The notes under the pieces were generated by a model, which was not told the DNA's origin, made no database searches, and saw only the letters and a list, made by a program, of their open reading frames with translations. Below are positions 1 through 8,564 of a stretch of DNA of 64,000 bases, piece by piece. The position numbers and the translations under genes were made by a program. How positions within the stretch are numbered: position 1 is the stretch's first letter; each line of letters starts with the position of its first letter. This DNA comes from Pseudomonas entomophila (GTDB taxonomy: Bacteria > Pseudomonadota > Gammaproteobacteria > Pseudomonadales > Pseudomonadaceae). Location: NCBI RefSeq assembly GCF_029478665.1, contig NZ_JARPQB010000040.1, forward strand, positions 25,071-89,070. The letters run 5' to 3'.

Positions 1-205
1 CGCGCCGTCCGTCGTTCGCCAAAAAAAACTGAAGCGTCTTAAAGCCTTTATTCACGCCGTTTACGGCAGGTTCCAGCGACGCCATCGGCACGCTCGAATG
101 GAAAAAACACTTGCCCCTTCAAACTACGATCAATACAGTCGTAGTTATTCGCCAGGCAGCCAAACCCTGACCGAAGCCCCTTTCCCACCCTTGCGGAGCA
201 CCTAC
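1..205. other. Upstream intergenic region
   Basis: No gene is supported here. An open frame runs from an ATG at 98 into the next gene, but that stretch codes for low-complexity sequence without a Rossmann start, and a better ribosome binding site lies just before 206. The A-run near 20-28 and AT-rich bases near 45-60 may be promoter material; nothing specific is recognised. Confidence 0.4.
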
Positions 206-1408
206 ATGACTTCCCATATCCTGATCATCGGTGCCGGCTTTGCCGGTGTCTGGAGCGCCCTGAGCGCCGCCCGTCTGCTCGACCAGGCCCAACGTGGCGA
301 CGTGCGCATCAGCGTGCTCGCACCGCAACCAGAACTGCGTATCCGCCCACGCTTCTACGAGGCTGACGTGCACACACTCAAGGCCCCCGTGGGCGAACTG
401 CTCGACGCGGTCGGGGTCGATTTCATCCAGGGCAACGCCGAGCACATCGACAGCGCCGCACGCCAGGTCGGCTACCTCGACGGCAACGGCCAGCGCCAGC
501 AACTCGGTTATGACCGCCTGATCCTCGCCGCCGGCAGCCAGGTCGCCCGCCCCGCCGTGCCGGGCCTGGCCGAGCACACCTTCGATGTCGACCAGATGGA
601 GTCGGCCGTGCGCCTGGAGCAACACCTGGTCGCCCTGGCCGCGCAACCGGCCTCTCCGGCGCGCAACACCGTGGTGGTTTGCGGCGGTGGTTTCACCGGC
701 ATCGAGACCGCCACCGAGATGCCCGCCCGCCTGCGCAGCATCCTGGGTGAAAACAATGCCCGGGTGATCCTGGTCGACCGTGGCCAGGCTATCGGCGCGG
801 CACTGGGCGCCGGCATCACCCCGTCCATCGTCGCCGCCAGCGAACAGGCTGGCGTGCAATGGCTGACCAACACCTCGGTGGTGGCGGTCGACGCTGGTGG
901 CGTGACCCTCGACAACGGCGAATACATCGCCAGCAAGACGGTGATCTGGACCGTGGGCGTCAAGGCCAGCCCGCTGACCGCGCAAATCGACGGCGAACGC
1001 GATGGCTTCGGCCGCCTGCGGGTCGACGACCACCTGAAAGTGGTCGGCCAGGCGCACATCTACGCCACCGGCGACACCGCCTGGGCCAAGGTCGACGAAC
1101 TGGGCAACCACGCCCTGATGACGTGCCAGCACGCCATCCCCATGGGCCGCCACTCAGGCAACAACGCCATGGCCGACCTGCTGGGCCTGGCACCGCTCGC
1201 CTACCGCCAGCCCAAGTACGTTACCTGCCTCGACCTGGGTGACTGGGGCGCGGCGTACAGCGAAGGCTGGGAGCGCGAACTGGTGCTCGAAGGCCAGGAG
1301 GGCAAGCACCTCAAGCGCCAGATCAACTCGGTGTGGATCTACCCGCCCGCCGCCGATCGCGCGCAAGCCCTGGCGGCCGCCGACCCGATGATCCCGATCG
1401 TGGCGTGA
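206..1408 (+). CDS. NAD(P)/FAD-dependent oxidoreductase, NDH-2-like
   Basis: A 400-residue two-dinucleotide-binding flavoprotein of the type II NADH dehydrogenase / disulfide reductase superfamily. The FAD-binding GAGFAGVW motif starts at about residue 8 and the NAD(P)H-binding CGGGFTGIE motif at about 155; a late YATGDTAW segment is the second FAD contact. Such enzymes pass electrons from NAD(P)H to quinone or another acceptor at the membrane, but the substrate cannot be read from sequence. The start at 206 is preferred over 98 because GGAG at 194-197 precedes it and the Rossmann fold begins at once. It stands alone, followed by a hairpin terminator. Confidence 0.85.
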   Translation: MTSHILIIGAGFAGVWSALSAARLLDQAQRGDVRISVLAPQPELRIRPRFYEADVHTLKAPVGELLDAVGVDFIQGNAEHIDSAARQVGYLDGNGQRQQLGYDRLILAAGSQVARPAVPGLAEHTFDVDQMESAVRLEQHLVALAAQPASPARNTVVVCGGGFTGIETATEMPARLRSILGENNARVILVDRGQAIGAALGAGITPSIVAASEQAGVQWLTNTSVVAVDAGGVTLDNGEYIASKTVIWTVGVKASPLTAQIDGERDGFGRLRVDDHLKVVGQAHIYATGDTAWAKVDELGNHALMTCQHAIPMGRHSGNNAMADLLGLAPLAYRQPKYVTCLDLGDWGAAYSEGWERELVLEGQEGKHLKRQINSVWIYPPAADRAQALAAADPMIPIVA

Positions 1409-1419
1409 CGCGAAAAGAC

Positions 1420-1454
1420 AGGCCCGTCTCGTAAGTGACGGGCCTTTCAATTTT
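1420..1454 (+). terminator. Rho-independent terminator of the oxidoreductase
   Basis: A perfect 9-bp stem (AGGCCCGTC at 1420-1428 with GACGGGCCT at 1437-1445) with an 8-base loop is followed by TTCAATTTT, 12 bases after the stop codon. Confidence 0.85.
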
Positions 1455-1626
1455 CGTTATTACTTTGGATGACTGGTCAATAATAGTGGCGTTATGGCAC
1501 TATCGAAGAAAAACAATACGAAAAATGAGGAAATCACACCCCCACGCAGTGCATCGAGAGCCTGAACCACCGAGCCCGGTAAACCCGCGCTCTTGACGCC
1601 TGCCAGCCATCGTCAAGGAGCGTCGC

Positions 1627-3252
1627 ATGCAATTAAGGAACATGAAGATCGGCATTCGGGCAGCCACTGTGTTCACCCTTCTCGGGGTCCTGGTCCTGGC
1701 CATGGGCCTGATCGCCCTTTATGAAACCCGCAAGATGGACAGCGCCACCGACGAGATCCGCGTCACCTGGATGCCCGCGGTCATCGCCCTGGGCGATGTC
1801 AGCACCAACCTGGGCCGTGCCCGCGCCCTCACCCTGCGCAGCGTGCTCGAGGACGAGCCTGCCACCCGCCACGCCACCCTGGCCCGCATCGTCGAGGTCA
1901 ACCAGCAACTCGAAGGCGACCTCAAAGCCTACGAAAGCACCATCATCGCCCAGGACGACCGTGCCCTGTTCACCACCTTCATGAGCCTGAGCGAGCGCTA
2001 CCACGGCCTGCAGAAAGCCATCCGCGAGGCGGCCGGCCACGACCAGATGGACGAGGCCCGACGCCTGGTCAACGGCCCGCTGGCCGAGTATGCCGACAGC
2101 ATGATGAAGGCCTTGGGCGCACTGGTGGAATACAACACCCAGGGCGCCGAACAGGCCTCGTTGCGCAGCAGCAACGCTTCCGACGAGGCCTTCAAGTTGC
2201 TGATAGGTGCGCTGGTGGTGATCCTGCTGGCGCTGGTGGCGATCTCCACCCTGCTCACCCGCAGCATCGTGCTGCCGCTGGCCGACGCCGTGGCGGTGGC
2301 CGAGCGCGTCGCCGTCGGTGACCTGACCCGCGACATCGTGGTGACCGGCCGCGACGAACCGGCCCTGCTGCTGCGCGCCCTCGGCCAGATGCAACAGAGC
2401 CTGCGCGAGACCCTGCGCAAGATCGCCGCCTCCTCCGACCAACTGGCCTCGGCCTCGGAAGAGCTGCACACGGTCACCGAAGACACCAGCCGCGGCCTGC
2501 ACCAGCAAAGCGCCGAGATCGACCAGGCCGCCACGGCGGTCAACCAGATGACCGCCGCCGTGGAAGAAGTGGCGAACAACGCGGTGAGCACGGCCGACGC
2601 CTCGCAAGGCGCCGACCAGAACACCCGCGACGGCCGCGACCGGGTCAACCAGGCCCTGAGCTCGATCCAGCTGCTGGTCGCGGACGTGACCGGCACCTCG
2701 CAGGAGATCGAACAGCTGGCCAGCAGCGCCAACGAGATCAGCCAGGTGCTCGATGTGATCGGTTCGATCGCCGGGCAGACCAACCTGCTGGCCCTCAACG
2801 CCGCCATCGAAGCCGCCCGCGCCGGCGAGGCCGGGCGCGGTTTCGCCGTGGTCGCCGACGAAGTGCGCGCCCTGGCCCACCGCACCCAGCAGTCCACGGC
2901 GGAGATCGAACAGATGATCGGTGGCATCCAGACCGGCACCGAGCGCGCGGTCAGCGCCATGCACAGCAGCCAGGGCCGGGCCAGTGGCACGCTGGAAGTG
3001 GCGCAGTCGGCCGGGCAGGCGCTGGAAGTGATCGCCGAGGCCATCGCCGCGATCAACCAGCGCAACCTGGTGATCGCCAGCGCCTCCGAGCAACAGGCGC
3101 AGGTGGCGCGGGAGGTGGACCGCAACCTGGTGAATATCCGCGACCTGGCGATGCAGACCTCGGCGGGGGCCAACCAGACCAGCGCGGCGGCGCAGGACCT
3201 GTCGCGGTTGGCGGTGGAATTGAACGGGATGGTGGCGCAGTTCAAGGTCTGA
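1627..3252 (+). CDS. Methyl-accepting chemotaxis protein
   Basis: A 541-residue transmembrane chemoreceptor. A first membrane helix (residues about 11-31) is followed by a periplasmic four-helix-bundle-type sensor domain (about 35-190), a second helix (about 190-212), a HAMP linker, and a cytoplasmic coiled-coil signalling domain. The strictly conserved hairpin tip QTNLLALNAAIEAARAGE is present at about residue 385. It would relay ligand binding to CheA/CheW. The start at 1627 has the ribosome site AAGGAG at 1615-1620. The ligand is unknown; the sensor is of the small helical-bundle type rather than dCache. Monocistronic, followed by a REP pair. Confidence 0.95.
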   Translation: MQLRNMKIGIRAATVFTLLGVLVLAMGLIALYETRKMDSATDEIRVTWMPAVIALGDVSTNLGRARALTLRSVLEDEPATRHATLARIVEVNQQLEGDLKAYESTIIAQDDRALFTTFMSLSERYHGLQKAIREAAGHDQMDEARRLVNGPLAEYADSMMKALGALVEYNTQGAEQASLRSSNASDEAFKLLIGALVVILLALVAISTLLTRSIVLPLADAVAVAERVAVGDLTRDIVVTGRDEPALLLRALGQMQQSLRETLRKIAASSDQLASASEELHTVTEDTSRGLHQQSAEIDQAATAVNQMTAAVEEVANNAVSTADASQGADQNTRDGRDRVNQALSSIQLLVADVTGTSQEIEQLASSANEISQVLDVIGSIAGQTNLLALNAAIEAARAGEAGRGFAVVADEVRALAHRTQQSTAEIEQMIGGIQTGTERAVSAMHSSQGRASGTLEVAQSAGQALEVIAEAIAAINQRNLVIASASEQQAQVAREVDRNLVNIRDLAMQTSAGANQTSAAAQDLSRLAVELNGMVAQFKV

Positions 3253-3270
3253 CAGTCAGCGCGCGGCCCA

Positions 3271-3340
3271 TTCGCCAGCAAGGCTGGCTCCTACGAGGAT
3301 TACGGCGATCCCCTGTAGGAGCCAGCCTTGCTGGCGAACC
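3271..3340. repeat. REP pair (inverted)
   Basis: Two inverted copies of the Pseudomonas REP TTCGCCAGCAAGGCTGGCTC / GAGCCAGCCTTGCTGGCGAA separated by about 20 bases, between convergent genes. It could act as a transcription-termination or mRNA 3'-end stabilising structure. Confidence 0.9.
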
Positions 3341-3346
3341 ACTCTG

Positions 3347-4750
3347 TCAGTCATTCACCTCAATCACCCGCCCCGCCTTCACCGGCTGGCTGCGCGTCGC
3401 CAGGCAGTAATACAGCGGCACCGTCACGATCAACCCAAACAACCACGACAAGTCCGCCCCTTCGACAATATTCGAATACGGCCCCACATACAGCGACGTA
3501 TTGGCAAACGGCAGCTGCACCAGGATGCCGCAGGCATAGGCAATGATCGCGTGGTGGTTGAAGCGGCCATAGATCCCACCGTCAGCACGGAAGATCGACG
3601 CAATGTCGTACTGCCCCTTCTTGATCAAGTAGAAGTCGACCAGGTTGATCGACGCCCACGGCACCAGCACCAACAGCAGCGCCAGGATCAGCCCGATGAA
3701 CTGGCCGATGAAGCCCGCCGACGCATTCAGCGCCACCAGCCCGCAACCCGCCAGGATCACCGAGGCCAACACCACCCGCACCTTGATGCTCGGCGTCCAC
3801 TGCGCCGCGAAGGTCTGGATCGCGGTGACGATCGACAGCACCGCGCCATACAGGTTGAGGGCGTTGTGGCTGATGATGTTGAGCAGGAACAGCACCATCA
3901 GGATCGACCCCAGCCAACCCGTGGCCTGCTTGACCGCATCCATCGCGTCGGTGCCTTCGGGCACGCACAGCACCGCCACCGCGCCGAAACTGAAGCACAG
4001 GATGGTACCCAGGGTGGCACCGAAGTAAGTGGCCCAGAACGGCCTGGCGATGCCCACTTCACGCGGCAGGTAGCGCGAATAATCGGAGGTGTACGGCGAG
4101 AAGCTGATCTGCCAGATGGTGCCCAGCGACACGGTGGCGATGAAGCCCGACAGGTTGAAGGCACCACGGCTGAAGAAGTCGGCCGGCAGGTCCTGGACGA
4201 ACATCATGATGAAGCCGGCCAGCAGCGCCGAACCCATCACCCAGGTGCCGATGCGGTTGAGGATGTGGATGAAGCGGTAGCCGATCACGCCGATGGCCGT
4301 CGCGCTCAACGCGCCGATCACGATCGCGCCCGGCATCGGCACGCTCGGCGTGATGCCATGGATGGTCTTGCCGGCCAGGACGATGTTGGAAATGAAGAAA
4401 CCGACATAGATCAGCGCGGTGAAGAACACGATCAGCAGCGCGCCGTAACGGCCGAACTGGCCACGGCTCTGCACCATCTGTGGAATGCCCAGTTGCGGCC
4501 CCTGCGCCGAGGCCAGGGCGATCACCACGCCGCCGGCCAGGTGCCCCAGCACGATGGCGACCAGGCCCCACAGCAGGTTCAGGTGGAACACCTGGATCAC
4601 CATGGCGCCGGTGACGATGGGCAGGGGTGCGATATTGGTGCTGAACCAGAGGGTGAACAGGTCACGCGCCTTCCCGTGGCGCTCGGCGGGTGGCACGTAA
4701 TCGACCGTGTGGTTCTCGACAAACGCGTGTTGCGACGACGGTTGGGACAT
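3347..4750 (-). CDS. NCS1-family cytosine/purine-type permease
   Basis: A 467-residue polytopic membrane protein with about twelve hydrophobic segments, of the nucleobase:cation symporter-1 family (CodB, PuuP, allantoin and hydantoin permeases). Conserved stretches include an early APLPIVTGAM and GPQLGIPQMVQSRGQFG. Family members import nucleobases, hydantoins, pyridoxine or related heterocycles. It is divergent from the flavin reductase at 5066 and shares a control region with GntR-type operators, so it probably imports the substrate of the catabolic cluster that follows. The exact ligand cannot be inferred. Confidence 0.9.
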   Translation of the reverse strand: MSQPSSQHAFVENHTVDYVPPAERHGKARDLFTLWFSTNIAPLPIVTGAMVIQVFHLNLLWGLVAIVLGHLAGGVVIALASAQGPQLGIPQMVQSRGQFGRYGALLIVFFTALIYVGFFISNIVLAGKTIHGITPSVPMPGAIVIGALSATAIGVIGYRFIHILNRIGTWVMGSALLAGFIMMFVQDLPADFFSRGAFNLSGFIATVSLGTIWQISFSPYTSDYSRYLPREVGIARPFWATYFGATLGTILCFSFGAVAVLCVPEGTDAMDAVKQATGWLGSILMVLFLLNIISHNALNLYGAVLSIVTAIQTFAAQWTPSIKVRVVLASVILAGCGLVALNASAGFIGQFIGLILALLLVLVPWASINLVDFYLIKKGQYDIASIFRADGGIYGRFNHHAIIAYACGILVQLPFANTSLYVGPYSNIVEGADLSWLFGLIVTVPLYYCLATRSQPVKAGRVIEVND

Positions 4751-4827
4751 AGGATTTCAGCTCGAAAGGTCGTTTTTATCGTTGTAAGGAAACCGCTCGG
4801 GGCGGCCTCTCAGCTGCGCACCATATT

Positions 4828-4839
4828 ATGGTATTCCAA
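4828..4839. promoter_or_regulatory. Candidate GntR/FCD operator, permease side
   Basis: ATGGTATTCCAA, an imperfect match to the perfect palindrome at 7017. It lies about 80 bases upstream of the permease start, in the divergent region 4751-5065. Confidence 0.55.
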
Positions 4840-4998
4840 GCTTTTGACAACACTGCACCGGGGTTTTTCGGCGCAGCTGATCCGCTCTCTATCCTCTCTT
4901 CGCGCACTGTTTTCAGCGGCCACGCCAATGAAACCGCGGACTGTGCCGTTCATCGCGTTCTGCGCGGGCTGGAAAATTCCGCTTGCAAAGAAGGTATT

Positions 4999-5010
4999 AC
5001 GGTATACCAT
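4999..5010. promoter_or_regulatory. Candidate GntR/FCD operator, flavin reductase side
   Basis: ACGGTATACCAT followed by CAGACA, matching 11 of 12 bases of the palindrome at 7017 and sharing its downstream CAGACA. It lies about 55 bases before the flavin reductase start. The remaining divergent region 4751-5065 (about 315 bases) holds no gene. Confidence 0.7.
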
Positions 5011-5065
5011 CAGACACATCAACGATAAAAACCGCGGACCACCGCTGCCCCTCGAGGATCACACC

Positions 5066-5551
5066 ATGATCGACGCAACCGTCTACAAACACGTCCTGGG
5101 CTCCTTCCCGTCCGGCGTCACGGTCATCACCACCCTGGACGACGACGGCTCGATCGTCGGCCTCACCGCCAGCGCCTTTTCGTCCCTGTCGATGGAGCCG
5201 CCGCTGGTGCTGTTCTGCCCCAACTACAGTTCCGACTCCTACCCTGTACTGATCAAGAACCAGCGTTTCGCCATTCACCTGCTCTCCGGTGAGCAGCAAG
5301 CCGAAGCCTATGCCTTCGCCAAAAAGGGCAAGGACAAGGCGGTGGGTATCGACTGGACCTTGAGCGAACTGGGCAACCCGATCCTGGCCGGCGCCACCGC
5401 CGTCATCGAATGCGAGCTGTGGCGCGAATACGAAGGCGGCGACCACGCAATCATGGTGGGCAAGGTACACAACCTGATCGTCCCGCAGGAGGCGCCCCGC
5501 CCGATGGTCTACTGCCGCGGCAAGATGGCCAGCCTGCCGGCCTTCGCCTGA
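5066..5551 (+). CDS. Flavin reductase family protein (copy 1)
   Basis: A 161-residue FMN-binding split-barrel protein (PF01613, DIM6/NTAB/HpaC-like). It starts with the typical GSFPSGVTVITT segment, followed by GLTASAFSSLSMEPPLVLF, which forms the flavin site. Family members use NAD(P)H to supply reduced FMN to a partner monooxygenase; the luciferase-like enzyme at 5703 is the obvious partner. The ATG at 5066 is chosen over the very long upstream open frame because the fold starts there and the control region lies before it. A close paralogue sits at 10055, so the cluster carries two reductases. Confidence 0.9.
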   Translation: MIDATVYKHVLGSFPSGVTVITTLDDDGSIVGLTASAFSSLSMEPPLVLFCPNYSSDSYPVLIKNQRFAIHLLSGEQQAEAYAFAKKGKDKAVGIDWTLSELGNPILAGATAVIECELWREYEGGDHAIMVGKVHNLIVPQEAPRPMVYCRGKMASLPAFA

Positions 5552-5568
5552 ACATTCAGCAGGGGACC

Positions 5569-5654
5569 GTGTAGGAGCGGGTTTACCCGCGAACACCGGC
5601 GAAGCCGGTGCCATCCACCGCGTCGCCCGCTTCGCCGGCAAGCCGGCTCCTACA
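5569..5654. repeat. REP pair
   Basis: Inverted REP copies (GTAGGAGCGGGTTTACCCGCG ... CGCCGGCAAGCCGGCTCCTAC) between the flavin reductase and the monooxygenase. The interruption may create different mRNA levels within the operon. Confidence 0.85.
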
Positions 5655-5702
5655 GAAAAGCCTGCCTGCCAGGCAACAACAACAAGCTCCGAGGAAAGCC
5701 CC

Positions 5703-6743
5703 ATGAAATTTTCGCTGTTCGTGCACATGGAACGTTGGGATGAACAGGTCAGCCACCGCCAGCTGTTCGAAGACCTGACCGAGCTGACCCTGATGGCCGA
5801 GGACGGCGGTTTCAGCACCGTGTGGATCGGCGAGCACCACGCCATGGAGTACACCATCTCGCCAAGCCCGATGCCGCTCTTGGCCTACCTCGCCGCGCGC
5901 ACCGAGAAGATCCGCCTGGGCGCCGGCACCCTCATCGCGCCGTTCTGGAACCCGCTGCGCGTGGCAGGCGAATGCGCCCTGCTCGATGTGATCAGCAACG
6001 GCCGCATGGAAGTGGGCCTGGCCCGTGGCGCCTACCAGTTCGAGTTCGACCGCATGGCCGGCGGCATGCCGGCCACCGACGGCGGCAAGGCGCTGCGCGA
6101 GATGGTGCCGGTGGTGCGCAAGCTGTGGCAGGGCGACTGCGCCCACGACGGCGAGGTGTACAAGTTCCCCACCTCCACCAGCGTGCCGAAGCCGTTCAAC
6201 ACCGAACCACCGATGTGGATCGCCGCCCGCGACCCCGACTCGCACAACTTCGCCGTGGCCAACGGCTGCAACGTCATGGTCACCCCTTTGATGAAGGGCG
6301 ACGAGGAAGTGCTGGACCTGAAGAACAAGTTCCAGGCCGCCCTCGACAACAACCCCGGCGTACCCCGCCCGCAACTGATGGTGCTGCGCCACACCCATGT
6401 GCACAGCCCGGCCGAGCCGGACGGCTGGAAGGTCGGCGCCCAGGCCATCTCGCGCTTCTACCGCACCTTCGATGCCTGGTTCGGCAACAAGACCGTGCCG
6501 GTCAATGGTTTCCTCGAACCAAGCCCGGAGTCGAAGTTCGCAGAAGTGCCGGCGTTCCAGCTGGAGAACATCCGCAAGAACACCATGATCGGCACACCCG
6601 AGGAGATCACCGCGCGCATCCGCTACTACCAGGAACTGGGGGTCGATGAGTTCAGTTTCTGGTGCGACAACAGCCTGCCCCACAGCGAGAAGAAGAAGTC
6701 GCTGGAGCTGTTCATCAAGGAAGTGGTGCCGGCGTTCACCTGA
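5703..6743 (+). CDS. LLM-class flavin-dependent monooxygenase
   Basis: A 346-residue bacterial luciferase-like TIM-barrel protein (PF00296). Visible family segments are FSTVWIGEHHAMEY (about residues 38-51), the following barrel strand KIRLGAGTLIAPFWNPLRVA, and LLDVISNGRMEVGLARG. Such enzymes use FMNH2 from a separate reductase to oxygenate a substrate; RutA (uracil) and PyrA-type pyridine monooxygenases open N-heterocycles in this way. GAGGAAAG at 5690-5697 is a good ribosome site. With the flavin reductases it forms a plausible two-component monooxygenase; substrate unknown. Confidence 0.9.
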   Translation: MKFSLFVHMERWDEQVSHRQLFEDLTELTLMAEDGGFSTVWIGEHHAMEYTISPSPMPLLAYLAARTEKIRLGAGTLIAPFWNPLRVAGECALLDVISNGRMEVGLARGAYQFEFDRMAGGMPATDGGKALREMVPVVRKLWQGDCAHDGEVYKFPTSTSVPKPFNTEPPMWIAARDPDSHNFAVANGCNVMVTPLMKGDEEVLDLKNKFQAALDNNPGVPRPQLMVLRHTHVHSPAEPDGWKVGAQAISRFYRTFDAWFGNKTVPVNGFLEPSPESKFAEVPAFQLENIRKNTMIGTPEEITARIRYYQELGVDEFSFWCDNSLPHSEKKKSLELFIKEVVPAFT

Positions 6744-6788
6744 ATGCCCTTTGCAGAGGGGGCTCGCCGGGCCCTCTATGGCGCCTAT

Positions 6789-6932
6789 GAGGTCGAGCGC
6801 CGCCCGCGCGGCGCATCGCGGATAAATCCGCTCCTACACATTTATTGCGACATGGCCACGCCTGTTTGGGCCCACCTGCCTTTGTAGGAGCGGATTCATC
6901 CGCGATACGCCGCACAGCGGCGCTCGATCTCC
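6789..6932. repeat. REP pair with extended arms
   Basis: Inverted REP copies (GCGGATAAATCCGCTCCTACA and TGTAGGAGCGGATTCATCCGC) whose outer arms extend the symmetry (TCGAGCGCCGC and GCGGCGCTCGA). It lies between the monooxygenase and the second promoter of the cluster. Confidence 0.85.
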
Positions 6933-7016
6933 CAAACACCACAAAACCCGGGCCATCCGCCACCTTTCATCCCCTTCCCAGAGATTTTTCCAGCCTCCTC
7001 TTGCACATCAAATATT

Positions 7017-7028
7017 ATGGTATACCAT
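7017..7028. promoter_or_regulatory. Candidate GntR/FCD operator (perfect palindrome)
   Basis: ATGGTATACCAT is a perfect 12-bp palindrome preceded by ATT and followed by CAGACAACA, as at 4999. It lies about 40 bases before the DUF1185 start. FCD-type GntR proteins typically bind short palindromes of the TNGTATACNA kind, and the only GntR gene nearby is at 11162. Confidence 0.75.
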
Positions 7029-7067
7029 CAGACAACAAGAACTGATCACCCTACCCAGGAGCCCTCC

Positions 7068-7664
7068 ATGAGTTTCGAAATCCGCAAGATCGTCACCTAC
7101 TCCGAAGAGACCCGCATCGAAGGCGGCAAGGCCACCGACACGCCGGTGACCATGGTCGGCCTGGCCGTGGTGATCAAGAACCCCTGGGCCGGTCGCGGTT
7201 TCGTCGAAGACCTCAAGCCTGAAATCCGCGCCCACTGCTCCGAGCTCGGCGCGCTGATGGTCGAGCGCCTGACCGCCGCCATCGGCGGCGCCGACAAGAT
7301 CGAGGCCTACGGCAAGGCCGCCGTGGTCGGCGCCGACGGCGAGATCGAGCACGCCTCGGCGGTGATCCACACCCTGCGTTTCGGCAACCACTACCGCGAA
7401 GCCGTGCAGGCCAAGAGCTACCTGAGCTTCACCAACAAGCGCGGCGGCCCCGGCACCTCGATCCAGATCCCGATGATGCAGAAGGACGACGAGGGCCTGC
7501 GCTCGCACTACATCACCCTGGAAATGCAGATCGAGGACGCCCCGCGCGCCGACGAGATCGTCGTGGTGCTGGGCGCCGCCGACGGTGGCCGCCTGCACCC
7601 GCGCATCGGCAACCGCTACATCGACCTGGAAGAACTGGCGGCGGAAAAGGCCAACGCTCGATAA
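7068..7664 (+). CDS. DUF1185 'amino acid synthesis' family protein
   Basis: A 198-residue protein of PF06684 (DUF1185), whose known structures show a variant chorismate-mutase-like fold. The function in the family is unproven; the name 'amino acid synthesis' is historical. Conserved blocks include AVVIKNPWAGRGFVEDL (about residues 38-54), YGKAAVVG and the C-terminal GNRYIDLEEL. It opens the second transcription unit, under the operator at 7017. In a cluster with a ring-opening monooxygenase it may be a hydrolase or isomerase acting on an intermediate (inference). The ATG at 7068 has CAGGAG at 7056-7061. Confidence 0.85.
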   Translation: MSFEIRKIVTYSEETRIEGGKATDTPVTMVGLAVVIKNPWAGRGFVEDLKPEIRAHCSELGALMVERLTAAIGGADKIEAYGKAAVVGADGEIEHASAVIHTLRFGNHYREAVQAKSYLSFTNKRGGPGTSIQIPMMQKDDEGLRSHYITLEMQIEDAPRADEIVVVLGAADGGRLHPRIGNRYIDLEELAAEKANAR

Positions 7665-7730
7665 CAACAACCAAGACGGGCCTGGGCGTGGCGAACTCCC
7701 GCCGCGCCCGACCTTCAAGGAGCGCCCTTC

Positions 7731-8564
7731 ATGATTCAGCCTGTCGCTGAACTTACACCGGCCGGGACCAGCTACCTGGCCCTCGGCCAGGGCCACCCCG
7801 TGGTGCTGATCCACGGCGTGGGCCTGAACAAGGAAATGTGGGGCGGGCAGTTCGTCGGCCTGGCCAACGACTACCGCGTCATCGCCTACGACATGCTCGG
7901 CCACGGCCACAGCCGCGTGCCCGCCGCCGACACCGCGCTGGAAGGCTACGCCGACCAGCTCGCCGAACTGCTCGACCACCTGCAGGTTCCGCACGCCACC
8001 GTGATCGGTTTCAGCATGGGCGGCCTGGTGGCCCGCGCCTTCGCCCTCAACCACCCGCAACGCCTTGCAGCGCTGGTGGTGCTCAACAGCGTGTTCAACC
8101 GCACCCCCGAGCAGAGCGCCGGGGTCATCGCCCGCGCCGCCCAGGCACTGGCACAAGGCCCGGACGCCAACGTCGATGCCGCGCTGGAGCGCTGGTTCAG
8201 CCGCGAATACAAGGCCGCCAACCCGGCCCAGGTCGCGGCCATCCGCCAGGTGCTGGCCAGCAACGACCCGCAGGGCTACCACACCACCTACGCGCTGTTC
8301 GCCACCCAGGACATGTACCGCGCCGAAGCCCTTGGCAGCATCCAGGTGCCGACGCTGATCGCCACCGGCGAGCTCGATGCCGGCTCCACCCCGGCCATGG
8401 CCCGCCAGCTCGCCGCGCGCATACCCGGCGCCCATTGCGTGGTGCTCGCCGAGCAACGGCATATGATGCCGGTGGAAGCACCGCGCGAAGTCAACAAGAT
8501 GCTGCTGGACTTCCTCAGGCAGGCCCGCACCCTTACCGAATCCGCCAAGGGGATAGTTGCATGA
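7731..8564 (+). CDS. Alpha/beta-fold hydrolase
   Basis: A 277-residue alpha/beta hydrolase. The oxyanion segment HGVGLNKEMWGG lies near residue 28, the nucleophile elbow GFSMGG places Ser95 as catalytic serine, ATGELDAGS carries the acid, and RHMMPVEAP the histidine. It is related to 3-oxoadipate enol-lactonases and to RutD-type proteins. AAGGAG at 7718-7723 gives the start. The stop overlaps the next start by 4 bases (ATGA), so it is translationally coupled to the aldehyde dehydrogenase. It probably hydrolyses an ester, lactone or amide intermediate. Confidence 0.9.
   Translation: MIQPVAELTPAGTSYLALGQGHPVVLIHGVGLNKEMWGGQFVGLANDYRVIAYDMLGHGHSRVPAADTALEGYADQLAELLDHLQVPHATVIGFSMGGLVARAFALNHPQRLAALVVLNSVFNRTPEQSAGVIARAAQALAQGPDANVDAALERWFSREYKAANPAQVAAIRQVLASNDPQGYHTTYALFATQDMYRAEALGSIQVPTLIATGELDAGSTPAMARQLAARIPGAHCVVLAEQRHMMPVEAPREVNKMLLDFLRQARTLTESAKGIVA

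Noticed and set aside
3551..5065. Long 5' extension of the flavin reductase frame
   Set aside because: The extension runs antisense through the permease gene; the conserved split-barrel protein begins at 5066, after the operators.
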